A DNA stretch of 64,000 bases from Burkholderiales bacterium (GCA_947473125.1 CANJDH010000001.1:49425-113424), one strand, 5' to 3'. Numbered from the stretch's first letter, positions 51,874 to 61,885 are shown. Translations and numbers: made by a program. Notes: generated by a model from the sequence alone, not told the origin.

Positions 51874-52227
51874 CCCGCACGGTTCCGCATGAGCACGCCT
51901 GAAACCGGCGTTTCGTCAATTGGACGAGTTAGCAGTACTTACGGTTAGAACACAAAAGATTATACCGATTGCGGGCAGTCAGTCACTGACGTTGGCTGAA
52001 AAAAGACCGCAACGACTAGCAACATCGGCAGAATAGAGAACGAAAATAGAACGGATACCGCTAGGGGTTAAGAGCCGTAATTTCGGGCAGAGGTTGGGGA
52101 ACTGTTAGTGGCGGAAGATCAATCTGTAGAGCGAGCAAAAGCGAAATGGCCATTTTTACATGCCAGCAGGTTGTACAACTTGCTCAGTGACGCCCGCAAA
52201 ATATATTCCACCTCTCAACACGGCAGG
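51874..52227. other. 354-base non-coding spacer with operon promoter
   Basis: No coding frame is supported here. It separates the acyltransferase gene (end of the gmd-fcl unit) from the long operon starting with the cytidylyltransferase. It contains a good promoter at 51959-51986 (separate entry), and a short palindrome AAATGGCCATTT at 52144-52155 followed by T on the plus strand. The rest shows nothing recognisable. Confidence 0.6.
51959..51986 (-). promoter_or_regulatory. Promoter for the long glycan operon
   Basis: On the minus strand GTGACT (51986-51981) and TATAAT (51964-51959) are 16 bases apart. Transcription would begin near 51952 and read into the cytidylyltransferase gene about 80-115 bases later, then through genes down to 9814. 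Confidence 0.55.
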
Positions 52228-53340
52228 CTACTCAACTGCCCTCCCCAATTCAGGCTTTACCTTCTTCCAAAGGGCATTCAGGATTCGCGTCAACGGCTTT
52301 TCGCATGTCAAGTAAATTGCGCGCCCGCCCAACACAGCCACCAACAAAGCCAGCGGGATGAGCGCATCGACGGGAAGCCAGCCCGCCACCCCACAAATCA
52401 TCACACCCTTAAAAAATAGTGCCAGCGAGATTGAATGGCTCAAATAGATCGAGTAACACTCGTCGCCAATCCGCAGCAACCACGCGGGGGATGTGAACCG
52501 GCCATGCACCTCGAGTGAAACAAGGCCGACCAAAATCAGGAGCGCCGGTATGCCGCGGGTGAACAGCCGTCCTATATCCCACTCGCCGGCAAGAAACTGG
52601 ATCCCAAACAGGGTGATCCCTGCAACAATCAGGCCCCACGCAGCGTGCCTCCTGAAACAATGACCACGCAACAACAGGTAGGCCGCCAGTCCGCCCAAAA
52701 AAAACTCCAATACCAGTTGGTTGAACAGCACATACAGCGTTGGCGAACTGTGCGGCACCAAGTACGCCGCAAGTACACTTAGCGTAAAGAGGACTCCCAT
52801 GGCCCAGATTGCAAAGCGCACCGTCCCCAGCATGGCGATACCAAACAACGCGTAAAAATACATTTCATACGACAGCGTCCAGCCCACATTGAGCATCGGG
52901 AAGTTCTCACCTGCCGAGTTGGTGGTCGGAATAAAGAGGAACGACTCAATCGCATGCCTGAATTCGAATTTGAGGGTGGCGAACATACCCGGAGCAAACA
53001 GCAGCACGGCAAGATACAAGGCGGAGATCAGCCAGTACATTGGCACGATGCGGATGACCCGCCGGACCAGAAAATCGAGCCACGCATAAGGCTTTTGAAA
53101 ATCCTTTGCGTAAACATAAAACATCGTAAATCCGCTGATCAGAAAGAAAAAGTCAACGCTCGACGCACATACATACAGATAATCCTGGAAGGAGCGCGGC
53201 AAAATGGTCGGATGAACCGGAAATTTCAGATTCACAGACCCAAGTGCATGAATCAACACCACCATCAGGGAAGCGAGGCCACGCAGAAAATGGATCGACT
53301 GCAGTGTCTTGGGGGGCGCAACGTCAACCATGTCGCCCAT
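52228..53340 (-). CDS. Acyltransferase family 3 membrane protein (OafA/YrhL type)
   Basis: About 370 residues. Roughly ten transmembrane helices are visible. The family signature is IHFLRGLASLMVVLIHAL (about residues 15-32), with an R-G-L and catalytic-type His, then FFFLISGFTMFYVY (about 62). WTLSYEMYFYALFG (about 160) is another family mark. It O-acetylates (or adds another short acyl group) to sugars at the periplasmic or cytoplasmic membrane face. The start is ATG 53340 or 53331, with small overlap to fcl. Last gene of the gmd-fcl unit. Confidence 0.9.
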   Translation of the reverse strand: MGDMVDVAPPKTLQSIHFLRGLASLMVVLIHALGSVNLKFPVHPTILPRSFQDYLYVCASSVDFFFLISGFTMFYVYAKDFQKPYAWLDFLVRRVIRIVPMYWLISALYLAVLLFAPGMFATLKFEFRHAIESFLFIPTTNSAGENFPMLNVGWTLSYEMYFYALFGIAMLGTVRFAIWAMGVLFTLSVLAAYLVPHSSPTLYVLFNQLVLEFFLGGLAAYLLLRGHCFRRHAAWGLIVAGITLFGIQFLAGEWDIGRLFTRGIPALLILVGLVSLEVHGRFTSPAWLLRIGDECYSIYLSHSISLALFFKGVMICGVAGWLPVDALIPLALLVAVLGGRAIYLTCEKPLTRILNALWKKVKPELGRAVE

Positions 53341-54307
53341 CCATGCCCGCTTGCGCCCGAAAAACTTTTGCATAACTCGCCACAAGCCCCTCGCGTAACG
53401 ACAGACTGCTCGCCCAGCCAAGTCTTCTAAGTCGCTCTACGTCAAGCAGTTTGCGCGGCGTGCCGTCGGGCTTGGACACATCAAATACAAGGTTGCCGCG
53501 ATAGCCCACCACGTCTGCGACCAAACGTGCCAGCTCGTCGATCGTCTGGTCGCGGCCGCTGCCGATATTGACCAGAGGGGCTGCATCACGCTGCGCAGTC
53601 AGCACGTCGAGAGCATCGTCCGGCAGGGTCACCAAAAAGTGGCAGGCGTCAGCCATTTCATCCGAATAGAGGAATTCGCGCATCGGCTTGCCAGTCCCCC
53701 AAATCACGACTTCGTCTGCCCCAGCCACCTTGGCCTCGTGCATCTTGCGCATCAGCGCAGGAATCACGTGCGAATTCTGCAAATCAAAATTGTCACCTGG
53801 ACCGTAAAGGTTGGTAGGCATCACGGCAAGAAAGCGCGTGCCGTATTGCCGGTTGTAGCTCCAGCACATTTCTACTCCTGCTATCTTGGCCAGCGCATAG
53901 GCGCGATTGGTGGCTTCGAGCGGGCCCGTCAGGAGATATTCTTCCTTGATCGGTTGCGGGCAATCCCGTGGATAAATGCATGACGACCCGAGAAACAGCA
54001 AGCGGCTAACGCCGGCTCGCCAGGCCTCGTGTATCACGTTGGTCTGGATCGTAAGATTCTCGCGAATAAATTCGGCGGGATAGGTTTCGTTGGCCAAAAT
54101 CCCACCCACCTTGGCGGCGGCCAAAAAGACATATTCCGGCCGCTCGTCCTCAAAAAATCGACGCGTTGCTACGGGGTCGATAAGGTCGAGCTCGGCGTGA
54201 CTGCGCGTCAGGATGTGGCCATAGCCGGCACTTTTCAGCCGCCGAACAATTGCTGACCCAGCAAGGCCCCGGTGCCCGGCCACATAGATGCGTGCAGTCA
54301 ACTGCAT
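53324..54307 (-). CDS. fcl: GDP-L-fucose synthase (GDP-4-keto-6-deoxymannose epimerase/reductase)
   Basis: 327-residue SDR. RIYVAGHRGLAGSAIVRRL (residues 6-24) is the coenzyme site, and FLGSSCIYPRD (about 106) plus YALAKIAGVEMC (about 137-148) hold the Ser-Tyr-Lys triad. The LYGPGDNFDLQNSHVIPALMR stretch is diagnostic. It converts the Gmd product to GDP-L-fucose with NADPH. It lies one base after gmd, in one operon. Since the usual two-gene set is present, GDP-L-fucose is the expected sugar. Confidence 0.97.
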   Translation of the reverse strand: MQLTARIYVAGHRGLAGSAIVRRLKSAGYGHILTRSHAELDLIDPVATRRFFEDERPEYVFLAAAKVGGILANETYPAEFIRENLTIQTNVIHEAWRAGVSRLLFLGSSCIYPRDCPQPIKEEYLLTGPLEATNRAYALAKIAGVEMCWSYNRQYGTRFLAVMPTNLYGPGDNFDLQNSHVIPALMRKMHEAKVAGADEVVIWGTGKPMREFLYSDEMADACHFLVTLPDDALDVLTAQRDAAPLVNIGSGRDQTIDELARLVADVVGYRGNLVFDVSKPDGTPRKLLDVERLRRLGWASSLSLREGLVASYAKVFRAQAGMDGRHG

Positions 54308-54308
54308 G

Positions 54309-55397
54309 TCAATCGTGGCGCGGCGACACCGTGTATCCGTGCTTTTCGACCAAGCGGTCGCGTTCAGCGAGCTTAAAATCTTCCCGCGCCATTTCGGCCA
54401 CCAATGCCTGGAACCCTACCTTGGGTGACCAACCCAGCCGGCTTTTGGCCTTGCTCGGGTCACCAAGCAGGGTTTCGACCTCGGTAGGTCTGAAATACCG
54501 TGAATCGACCGCCACCACACAACGCCCCTGCGCATCAAACGCTTTTTCGTCAACACCCGCCCCGCGCCACGTCAAGGACATGCCCAGTTCACCGGCGGCG
54601 GCATTGACAAAATCGCGCACGCTGTGCTGCTCCCCTGTCGCGATGACAAAATCATCTGGCTGATCCTGCTGCAGCATGAGCCACTGCGCCTCGACAAAAT
54701 CGCTCGCATGTCCCCAGTCGCGCAAGGCGTTGAGGTTGCCAAGGTAGAGCTTGTCCTGCAGGCCGAGCTTGATGCGTGCCAGCGCAATCGTGATCTTGCG
54801 AGTCACGAAGGTCTCGCCGCGCCTGGGCGACTCATGGTTGAACAATATCCCGTTACAAGCGAACATGCCGTAGGCTTCCCGGTAATTTACGGTGATCCAG
54901 TAGGCGTAGATCTTAGCCGCCGCGTAAGGCGAGCGCGGATAGAAGGGCGTAGTCTCGCTTTGCGGTATCTCTTGCACATTGCCGTACAGTTCAGACGTTG
55001 ACGCCTGGTAAAAGCGCGTTTTCTTCTCGAGCCCAAGGATGCGGATTGCTTCAAGCACGCGCAACGTGCCAATGCCGTCGGAATTTGCGGTGTATTCGGG
55101 CTCTTCAAACGACACGGCTACATGGCTCTGGGCGGCGAGGTTGTAGATTTCATCGGGCTGCACCTTCTGGATGATGCGGGTCAGACTCATTGAGTCGGTC
55201 ATATCGCCATAGTGCAAAATGAAGTGCCGGTCGTTGACATGCGGATCTTGATACAGATGGTCGATCCGGTCAGTGTTAAGCAACGATGCTCGCCGCTTGA
55301 TGCCATGCACAACATAGCCCTTGCCGAGAAGGAATTCAGCCAGATACGACCCATCTTGCCCCGTTATGCCGGTGATCAATGCGACTTTTGCGCTCAT
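54309..55397 (-). CDS. gmd: GDP-mannose 4,6-dehydratase
   Basis: 362-residue [23 protein letters not shown] (residues 5-24) is the coenzyme loop, with YHLYQDPH-like substrate region [10 protein letters not shown]. The catalytic STSELYG (about 132) and [15 protein letters not shown] (about 152-166) are typical. It makes GDP-4-keto-6-deoxymannose, the substrate of Fcl. It is the first gene of its transcription unit, divergent from the GT4 gene, 60 bases away. Length is normal. Confidence 0.98.
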   Translation of the reverse strand: MSAKVALITGITGQDGSYLAEFLLGKGYVVHGIKRRASLLNTDRIDHLYQDPHVNDRHFILHYGDMTDSMSLTRIIQKVQPDEIYNLAAQSHVAVSFEEPEYTANSDGIGTLRVLEAIRILGLEKKTRFYQASTSELYGNVQEIPQSETTPFYPRSPYAAAKIYAYWITVNYREAYGMFACNGILFNHESPRRGETFVTRKITIALARIKLGLQDKLYLGNLNALRDWGHASDFVEAQWLMLQQDQPDDFVIATGEQHSVRDFVNAAAGELGMSLTWRGAGVDEKAFDAQGRCVVAVDSRYFRPTEVETLLGDPSKAKSRLGWSPKVGFQALVAEMAREDFKLAERDRLVEKHGYTVSPRHD

Positions 55398-55424
55398 GAA
55401 TTCGTTGTGGCAACCGCTTAAACA

Positions 55425-55434
55425 TATAATTATA
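55425..55434. promoter_or_regulatory. Overlapping divergent -10 boxes for gmd and the GT4 gene
   Basis: In the 60-base divergent spacer the plus strand carries TATAAT (55425-55430) and the minus strand carries TATAAT (55434-55429), overlapping by 2 bases. The -35 regions are weak in both directions. The overlap means only one direction can be used at a time. Confidence 0.5.
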
Positions 55435-55457
55435 CGGATTAGCCCATCCCCACGAGA

Positions 55458-56633
55458 ATGCCCCTACACGTCTGCCAACTTTGTGCGGTCGATTTCACCC
55501 TTAAGCATTTCCTTACCGGGCTGATTGATGGCATGCAGACACAGGGCTGGCGCGTCACAGCCGTATGCTCGGATGGCCCTTTCGTCCCGGGTCTTCGCAA
55601 GCGTGGCTATCGCATCGAAACTCTACCCATTTCCCGCGGCCTCAATCCATTCCGCCATGCGGTTTCGTTGGTACGCCTGATCGCGCTGTTTCGCCGCGAG
55701 CGTTTTGACGTCGTGCATGTCCACACGCCAGTTGCAGCGCTGCTTGGGCGCGTTGCCGCCAGACTGGCGGGGGTGCCAATGGCGGTGTACACCGCGCACG
55801 GCTTTTATTTTCACGACTACATGCCGCCCGTCCCGCGGGCGCTTTTTACCCTAATTGAGCGCGTTGGCGGTCGACTTACCGACCTGCTGTTTACCCAAAG
55901 CGAGGAGGACGCACGCACCGCCATAGATAAAAAACTGGTGGCGCCTGCAAATGTGTTCGCGATTGGCAACGGTGTAGAGGTGAATTGTTTTGATCCGTCG
56001 CAAGCTAATGCGCGCGAAGCGCGTGTCGGCATTCGCACTACGCTGGGCATCCCCGACGGGGCGGTGGTGATCGGCATGATCGGGCGCATGGTGGCCGAAA
56101 AGGGTTATGCGGAATTTTTTGATGCCGCGAAGATCGTTGTGGCGCAAGGGTTTCCGGCCTATTTTGTGGCGGTGGGCGAACGCCTGAAGAGCGACCACGC
56201 GGCCGGCATAGAGACGCATTTGGCCGAAGCGGTGCGTGTACTGGGCCCGCGGCTGATTGTCACAGGGCTGCGCAGCGACATTCCGCAGCTGCTTTCGGCA
56301 TTCGATATTTTTACGCTCCCCTCCTGGCGTGAAGGCATGCCGCGCACCATTATCGAGGCAATGCTGATGGCGAAACCTGTGGTTGCGACCGATATCAGAG
56401 GCTCACGCGAAGAAGTGGTGCCGGGAAAGACCGGACTGCTGGTGCCGTTGCGCAGTGCCACTGCATTGGCGCAGGCGTTGATTGAGCTCGTGGGCGACGC
56501 AACCCTGCGCGCACGAATGGGCCAGGCCGGTCGTGCGCGCGCACTTGAACTCTATGACGAAGCCAAGGTGGTTGATTTGCAGATCTCCACGATTCGGTCG
56601 CGCTTGCCTGCACCATTACGTGATCGAACCTGA
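55458..56633 (+). CDS. Glycosyltransferase family 4
   Basis: 391-residue GT-B enzyme, retaining. N-domain: [16 protein letters not shown], then [19 protein letters not shown] (about 84-102). Donor domain: [18 protein letters not shown] (about 212-229), [18 protein letters not shown] (about 268) and the GT4 motif [21 protein letters not shown] (about 289-309) with both glutamates. The gene leads a plus-strand unit with the initiating transferase (3 bases later) and the dehydratase. This trio (GT4, WecA/WbpL-type, WbpM-type) is common at one end of O-antigen loci; the GT4 may add the second sugar. Confidence 0.93.
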   Translation: MPLHVCQLCAVDFTLKHFLTGLIDGMQTQGWRVTAVCSDGPFVPGLRKRGYRIETLPISRGLNPFRHAVSLVRLIALFRRERFDVVHVHTPVAALLGRVAARLAGVPMAVYTAHGFYFHDYMPPVPRALFTLIERVGGRLTDLLFTQSEEDARTAIDKKLVAPANVFAIGNGVEVNCFDPSQANAREARVGIRTTLGIPDGAVVIGMIGRMVAEKGYAEFFDAAKIVVAQGFPAYFVAVGERLKSDHAAGIETHLAEAVRVLGPRLIVTGLRSDIPQLLSAFDIFTLPSWREGMPRTIIEAMLMAKPVVATDIRGSREEVVPGKTGLLVPLRSATALAQALIELVGDATLRARMGQAGRARALELYDEAKVVDLQISTIRSRLPAPLRDRT

Positions 56634-56636
56634 AGC

Positions 56637-57650
56637 GTGCAGTTCTTCTTGAATCTGCTTCCTTTCGGACTCGCTTTAGCGGTCAGCGCCGGCCTCACGT
56701 ACTGGATGGTCACCGCTGACTGGAAATGGGCTGTGGACCTGCCGGGCGAACGTTCGCTGCACACCCGACCGGTGCCGCGCACGGGTGGTATCGGCCTATT
56801 TGCCGGCGTGCTCGTCTCAGGCGCATTCGTTAGTCTGAAGGGAAGTCAATGGCCCTGGCTTGAACCCATCATTGCCTGCGCACTGTGCGCAATTTCGTTG
56901 GTCGATGACAGGCGTGGACTATCGGTCGCCGTGCGTCTGTCGGCCCACCTCGGGGCCGCACTGCTGTTCCTCGTCTGCGTGCTGGTCGATGGGCGCGGTC
57001 AGCTGGCAAATCTGCCGGCTTGGCTATGGCTGCCCTTGGCATTTCTGACCATTGTGGCAATGAGCAATTTCTACAACTTCATGGATGGCGCCAATGGCAT
57101 GGCCGGCGGGATGACGTTGATCGGCTTTGGCGCATTCACCGCCGCAGCAATCACTACCCAGCCTGGATTGGCGGCACTCTGCGCCGCCCTCGCAGGCGCC
57201 GCATTGGGGTTCTTGTTGTTCAACTGGCCAGGACGGATTTTCATGGGAGACTGCGGCTCGGTGCCGCTCGGATTTCTGGCGGCGAGCATAGGCGTATCGG
57301 GCTGGCTCGCCGGCGCATGGGCGTTCTGGTTTCCTGCTATTGTTTTCGCACCATTCATTGTCGACGCGTCAGTTACCTTGTTACGTCGCTTCTGGCGCGG
57401 CGACCGCATCTGGCAGGCGCATCGCGAGCACTATTACCAGCGGGCAGTGCGCATGGGGCTGAGCCACGGCAGGGTGGCGATGTGGGAGTATGTCCTGATG
57501 GTGGCATGTGCTGCAGCCGCGCTGGCACTCCCCGGGTTCGACGCCGCTGGCCAAGCGCTGATTTTTGCGACAATCGGGCTTCTCTTCATGCTCGTGATGG
57601 TGGTAATCGACGTCCGTTGGCGCCGTCACCTTGCACAGCACCCCTACTGA
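56637..57650 (+). CDS. WecA/WbpL-type undecaprenyl-phosphate sugar-1-P transferase
   Basis: 337-residue membrane protein of the MraY/GT4-phosphotransferase family. Start GTG 56637. About ten transmembrane helices. Motifs: AVDLPGERSLHTRPVPRTGG (about 31-50, the nucleotide part), SLVDDRRGLS (about 89), MSNFYNFMDGANGMAGG (about 141-157) and FMGDCGSVPLGF (about 201-212). The final HREHYYQRAVRMGLSH is typical of WbpL. It moves an HexNAc-1-phosphate (for example QuiNAc, FucNAc or GlcNAc) from UDP to undecaprenyl phosphate, the first step of glycan assembly. Confidence 0.94.
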   Translation: MQFFLNLLPFGLALAVSAGLTYWMVTADWKWAVDLPGERSLHTRPVPRTGGIGLFAGVLVSGAFVSLKGSQWPWLEPIIACALCAISLVDDRRGLSVAVRLSAHLGAALLFLVCVLVDGRGQLANLPAWLWLPLAFLTIVAMSNFYNFMDGANGMAGGMTLIGFGAFTAAAITTQPGLAALCAALAGAALGFLLFNWPGRIFMGDCGSVPLGFLAASIGVSGWLAGAWAFWFPAIVFAPFIVDASVTLLRRFWRGDRIWQAHREHYYQRAVRMGLSHGRVAMWEYVLMVACAAAALALPGFDAAGQALIFATIGLLFMLVMVVIDVRWRRHLAQHPY

Positions 57651-57656
57651 TCCACC

Positions 57657-59507
57657 ATGCGCCCCCTGTTCGGCTTCAATTTCCTTACGCTACTGGCCTT
57701 CGCACACGATGTGGCCGCGACGCTGGCCGCTTGGTTTTTGGCCTACTGGCTGCGTCTTAACCTGGACATTCCCGCTGACTGGGTCGATGGGTTGACATCT
57801 GCGCTCGTCGTGTGCGTCCCTGTGCAAGCGATTGCCTTTTACGGATTCGGGCTATACCGCGGAGTCTGGCGCTTTGCGTCGCTTCCTGACTTGCGCCGCA
57901 TCCTGATTGCAGTCGCGGTGGGCGCTGTGGTCGGGCCATTCCTCCTACTGATGCTTAAGCTCAATGGCGGGGTACCGCGCTCGGTGTTCCTGCTCGAACC
58001 CTTGCTCCTGGTTCTGATCATGGGAGGCAGCCGCTTCGCCTATCGGTCCTGGAAGGAACATCTCCTTTTCGGCTCTACCGTTTCCAAGGGCGCTCCAGTG
58101 CTGGTCGTTGGCACGGGCGATGCGGCGGTAACGCTGGTCAAGGAACTGACACGCTCACCAGACTGGCGCGTGGTGGGCCTGATCGATGATGACCCGCAAC
58201 TGACTGGTCGCGTACTTCAGGAGATCCGCGTGCTCGGCAGTCTTGCCGAAATGGCGAAGTACGCGACGGCACTCGACGTGGGCCATGTCATCATCGCGCG
58301 CCCGGATGCACCGCCGCGCGAACGGCGCCGCATCGTGGAAATTTGCCGCAACGCCGGGCTCAAGGTGCTGACGGTGCCGTCATTCGATGACCTCATGAGC
58401 GGCAAGGTGCAGATGTCGGCAGTACGCCGCATCGAGCTCGACGACTTGCTTGGGCGCGATGCGGTAGTACTCGATAACGCCGGGCTCACCACGCTGCTGG
58501 CAAAGCAAACGGTGCTCATTACCGGCGCCGGCGGGTCGATAGGCTCGGAGCTGGTGCGTCAGATTACCCGTTTCGAGCCCGCGCGCCTGATCCTGCTGGA
58601 GAATGCAGAATTGCCCCTCTATGCCATCGAGCAGGAGTTGGTGCGAACCGGCGCCGCGGTTTCCTACGTCTGCGTCATCGGGGATGTTCGCGACAGCACG
58701 CGCATGCACAACGTCATGCGTCAGTACCGTCCGACAATCGTGTTCCACGCCGCCGCCTACAAGCATGTGCCGCTGATGGAAAACGAAAACGCCTGGGAGG
58801 CATTGACCAACAACACGCTCGGAACCTACGTCACGGGGCGTGCCGCGATCGACGCGGGCGTACGGAAATTCGTGCTGATCTCGACCGACAAGGCGGTCAA
58901 TCCCACCAATGTGATGGGAGCTTCCAAACGGCTCGCCGAGCTGGTCTGCCAGTCGCTCGATACGCCCGAACACACCCGATTTGTCATGGTCCGATTCGGC
59001 AATGTCCTGGGCTCTACCGGGAGCGTGATCCCAAAATTCAGGGAACAGATCGCGCGCGGCGGACCGATCACTGTCACACACCCGGAAATCGTGCGGTATT
59101 TCATGTCAATACCGGAAGCCGCACAACTGGTGCTGCAGGCCGGCCTGATGGGCCGGGGTGGCGAGATTTTTGTCCTCGACATGGGCGACCCGGTAAAAAT
59201 CGTCGACTTGGCGCGTGAAATGATCCGCCTATCGGGCCTTGCGGATGACGAAATACGGATTGAATTTACCGGGTTGCGGCCGGGAGAGAAGCTGTACGAA
59301 GAATTGCTGGCCGACAGCGAATCGACCTTGCCAACACCGCACGCCAAGTTGCGCGTGGCGCGCCCGGGCCAGGTGCCCGCTGGCGCCTGGCTTGAACCAG
59401 TACTCGGGTGGCTAAGACATCAGCCTCATCCGGCCGAGGTCGAAATCAAGCGGGAATTGCAACGCCTGATCCCTGAGTACCAGCCGCAAATAATAGACGC
59501 AAAGTGA
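57657..59507 (+). CDS. WbpM/CapD-type UDP-HexNAc 4,6-dehydratase
   Basis: 616 residues. Four N-terminal transmembrane helices (about 10-120) are followed by a CoA-binding-like Rossmann domain (VLVVGTGDAAVTLV about 147-160). The C-terminal catalytic SDR has VLITGAGGSIGSELVRQI (about 284-301) and FHAAAYKHVPLMENN-type substrate region (about 362), then VLISTDKAVNPTNVMGASKR. The catalytic position is Met-type (TDKAVNP...GASK) as in WbpM and FlaA1. It makes UDP-4-keto-6-deoxy-HexNAc for QuiNAc or FucNAc, or for bacillosamine-type sugars. Six bases after the transferase gene. Confidence 0.95.
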   Translation: MRPLFGFNFLTLLAFAHDVAATLAAWFLAYWLRLNLDIPADWVDGLTSALVVCVPVQAIAFYGFGLYRGVWRFASLPDLRRILIAVAVGAVVGPFLLLMLKLNGGVPRSVFLLEPLLLVLIMGGSRFAYRSWKEHLLFGSTVSKGAPVLVVGTGDAAVTLVKELTRSPDWRVVGLIDDDPQLTGRVLQEIRVLGSLAEMAKYATALDVGHVIIARPDAPPRERRRIVEICRNAGLKVLTVPSFDDLMSGKVQMSAVRRIELDDLLGRDAVVLDNAGLTTLLAKQTVLITGAGGSIGSELVRQITRFEPARLILLENAELPLYAIEQELVRTGAAVSYVCVIGDVRDSTRMHNVMRQYRPTIVFHAAAYKHVPLMENENAWEALTNNTLGTYVTGRAAIDAGVRKFVLISTDKAVNPTNVMGASKRLAELVCQSLDTPEHTRFVMVRFGNVLGSTGSVIPKFREQIARGGPITVTHPEIVRYFMSIPEAAQLVLQAGLMGRGGEIFVLDMGDPVKIVDLAREMIRLSGLADDEIRIEFTGLRPGEKLYEELLADSESTLPTPHAKLRVARPGQVPAGAWLEPVLGWLRHQPHPAEVEIKRELQRLIPEYQPQIIDAK

Positions 59508-59545
59508 CCCAGTCGATTTTCTGAACCCGCTGGAAAGCACGGGTA

Positions 59546-59559
59546 GCGGCTACTGCCGC
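59546..59559. terminator. Short hairpin between convergent genes
   Basis: GCGGC (59546-59550) and GCCGC (59555-59559) enclose a 4-base loop at the end of the GT9 gene and 39 bases past the dehydratase stop. It could be a bidirectional terminator, but no T-run follows. Confidence 0.3.
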
Positions 59560-60599
59560 GCTGCAACCCTTGGCAGGAGCCGCTCCCATGCCGAAATCAC
59601 GTCCGCCACCGGGACATCGGCGACGTCGCCCGATGCTGCTTGCACGACCTCGTGCTCGACGCGCCACGGGCGCCAGCGCGATACCGGCGAATCGCCGAAC
59701 AGGGCCACCACTGGCTTGCCCAAGGCGGCTGCCAGATGCATGGCGCCGCCGTCGGCCAGCATCGCGGCGTCGCATAACGAAAGTCCGGCAATCAATTGCT
59801 CGAGGCGTGTGGTGGCCAGCGAAAACACCGGCATCCCGGCAGGCAGCAGGGAGCGTAGCTCGTGCGCCAGGGCATCGTCGCCCGGATGCCGCTGGTCATC
59901 AGCAGCGCCGGGGGCCCAGTACAAAATAAAGCCGGCCCCCAATTGTCGATGCAGGGAGTGCATCGCCTCGGCAAACCGCCCAACCGGCCAGCGCTGCGTG
60001 ACACGGCGCGCGCTAAGGTGAACACCAATCCAGGGTCGATGGCTGCCAAGGGCGCGCGCAGCCTCCTCACGACCGAGCTCCACCAGCCGCGCATCGGGGC
60101 GCACCACACAGCCTGGCACCTCGCCGCCGATGCCCAGCATTTGCAGCAGGCGAAATACATCTTCAGCTTCGTGGAGATGCGCACCTTCGCCGTACGGCAT
60201 CGGCGACGTGATGCCGGTCGGGGCAAAGTCGCCTGTGGTGAATCCGATCACATTTTTGGCGCCGATCCAGCGCACAAGTTTCCAGGCCTGGCGTTGCGCA
60301 GCGGGCCCGGCCAGAATCACATGATCAAGATCAAGATGGCGCAGTGCCAGCAGAGTTCGTGCCGTAGCGGCATACACGGACAAGCGACTCCGGTCGGACC
60401 GGTGCTTGGCTTTGTCGTAGGCGTAGACCGCGTTTAGGTCGGAATTGCCCGCCAGTACTGCTGCATTGTAGGTATTGACCAGTGCACCGATCCAGGCTTG
60501 CGGTCGGGCAACTCGCAAGGCCCTGATGAGAGGAGTGGTCAATACAAGGTCGCCGATATTGTCGCGGCGTACCACCAAGATACGTTCCGGCAGAGTCAC
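59550..60599 (-). CDS. Glycosyltransferase family 9 (heptosyltransferase-like)
   Basis: 349 residues from GTG 60599, which overlaps the O-antigen ligase stop by 4 bases (GTGA); the longer frame to 60956 is shadow of the ligase. It opens with RILVVRRDNIGDLVLTTPLI, the standard ADP-heptose-LPS transferase start. WIGVHLSARRVTQRWPVGRFAEAM (in two pieces, about 180-203) and MLADGGAMHLAAALGKPVVALFG (two pieces, about 280-302) are the donor-site parts of family 9. It may add a core heptose or another sugar. Three GT9 genes occur within 4.5 kb. Confidence 0.93.
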   Translation of the reverse strand: MTLPERILVVRRDNIGDLVLTTPLIRALRVARPQAWIGALVNTYNAAVLAGNSDLNAVYAYDKAKHRSDRSRLSVYAATARTLLALRHLDLDHVILAGPAAQRQAWKLVRWIGAKNVIGFTTGDFAPTGITSPMPYGEGAHLHEAEDVFRLLQMLGIGGEVPGCVVRPDARLVELGREEAARALGSHRPWIGVHLSARRVTQRWPVGRFAEAMHSLHRQLGAGFILYWAPGAADDQRHPGDDALAHELRSLLPAGMPVFSLATTRLEQLIAGLSLCDAAMLADGGAMHLAAALGKPVVALFGDSPVSRWRPWRVEHEVVQAASGDVADVPVADVISAWERLLPRVAARQ

Positions 60600-61852
60600 G
60601 AAGCTTCCGGCATGGCCGAACGTCCCGGATGTGCCGGCAACGCAGGAATCAGCATCGCCAGCATGGTGACCGCCAGCATTGCATGTTCGTGATGCATTGT
60701 GGTGTTGACGACACCAATGACCACCGTGACGAACCATGCGGAAAATGCCGCATACCAAATCGTGGATTGGATGAGCGGACTGGATGCATCCGGCCTGCGG
60801 TGAACCAGCGCCACTGCCCATGCTCCCAGTATGGCAAGCAACACCGCCAGCCCCACCAAGCCACGCTCGGTCACGGTGTTGATGTACAAGCTGTGGCCGT
60901 GAGGAGCCCTCGCGTAGTCGCGCTCCACATGGGTGCGCTGTTGTTCGGCGAGCCATGACTTCAGCCGCTCGTCGGTGATACGGGAAAAATTGTCCATGCC
61001 GACACCGAACCAGGGCGCCGCCCGCACCGCCACCAGTGCGCGATTCCAGATCAGGTCGCGCTCACTCAAAATGTTGTTTGCCTCAATGTTCTGGATCTGC
61101 CGCTCCAGACTGCCCGTTCCACCGAGGACGGCTGCCGCGCCGATGACCGAGGCGAACGCCAGCGCTCCGAATACCGCTCCAATCCTGGTCCGCCCCAACA
61201 CAAAAATGGCTGCCAATAAAGACAGTGCCGCAAGCACCGCCGCACGACTTTCGCCGGCAAACACGCTTGCCAACAGGAAAAAAATCGCTGCTGCAAGCAA
61301 ACCGCGCCATGCAGGTCGAAGGATCTGGCCGATCGACACCATCATGCCGGCTCCTGCACCGAGGCAAATCACGATGTAGATCGCGCTGTGATTGACGTGG
61401 CCGACCGAGACCAGTTCGATCCATTTCCGTTTATGGACAACGCGCCAGTTCCAGATGCCTTCCAGGGTTCCGGCCACGCACGACACCAGCAAAACAATCA
61501 GCAAGGCGGCGCACTGTTCAAGGGTATAGCCGGCGCGTCGAACGCAAAATAGTAGGACCGCATAGCGCACCAGGTCATTCACCGCTCCCCATTCATTGCC
61601 CTCGGGTGTGCGGATGCCGGCAAACAGTGCTGCGAGGTAGCCGGAGCCCAACCAAAGGAGAATCAGCGTGTCCCAGCCATCCCAGCGCCCGCCCCACTCG
61701 CGCGAACGCACCCGATTGACGACCCATACAACGACATAGGCCAGCCAGAACAGGTTTTTCGGTGCCTCGCGCAACGGCAGGAAAAACGCCAACGCCAGAA
61801 GCAAGGCGAACTCGACGGGAAAGCGCCATTCGCGCCAGATTTTCGAAACCAT
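60596..61852 (-). CDS. O-antigen ligase family protein (WaaL/Wzy_C)
   Basis: 418 residues, about ten or eleven transmembrane helices. The large periplasmic loop contains FGVGMDNFSRI (about 278-288) and ARAPHGHSLYINTVTERG (about 313-330), the H-x-H/Y...E-R-G signature of the Wzy_C domain. It is likely the periplasmic ligase that joins undecaprenyl-linked glycan to lipid A-core, or alternatively a Wzy-type polymerase. Start ATG 61852 lacks a clear ribosome-binding site. TATAAT occurs on the minus strand at 61885-61880. Confidence 0.9.
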   Translation of the reverse strand: MVSKIWREWRFPVEFALLLALAFFLPLREAPKNLFWLAYVVVWVVNRVRSREWGGRWDGWDTLILLWLGSGYLAALFAGIRTPEGNEWGAVNDLVRYAVLLFCVRRAGYTLEQCAALLIVLLVSCVAGTLEGIWNWRVVHKRKWIELVSVGHVNHSAIYIVICLGAGAGMMVSIGQILRPAWRGLLAAAIFFLLASVFAGESRAAVLAALSLLAAIFVLGRTRIGAVFGALAFASVIGAAAVLGGTGSLERQIQNIEANNILSERDLIWNRALVAVRAAPWFGVGMDNFSRITDERLKSWLAEQQRTHVERDYARAPHGHSLYINTVTERGLVGLAVLLAILGAWAVALVHRRPDASSPLIQSTIWYAAFSAWFVTVVIGVVNTTMHHEHAMLAVTMLAMLIPALPAHPGRSAMPEAS

Positions 61853-61879
61853 GGGAGGGCCGGTGAAGCGTGCTCGGGT

Positions 61880-61885
61880 ATTATA
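61880..61885 (-). promoter_or_regulatory. -10-like box upstream of the O-antigen ligase gene
   Basis: TATAAT on the minus strand, 28 bases before the ATG at 61852, in the 74-base spacer between divergent genes. No good -35 box is seen, so the call is weak. Confidence 0.3.
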
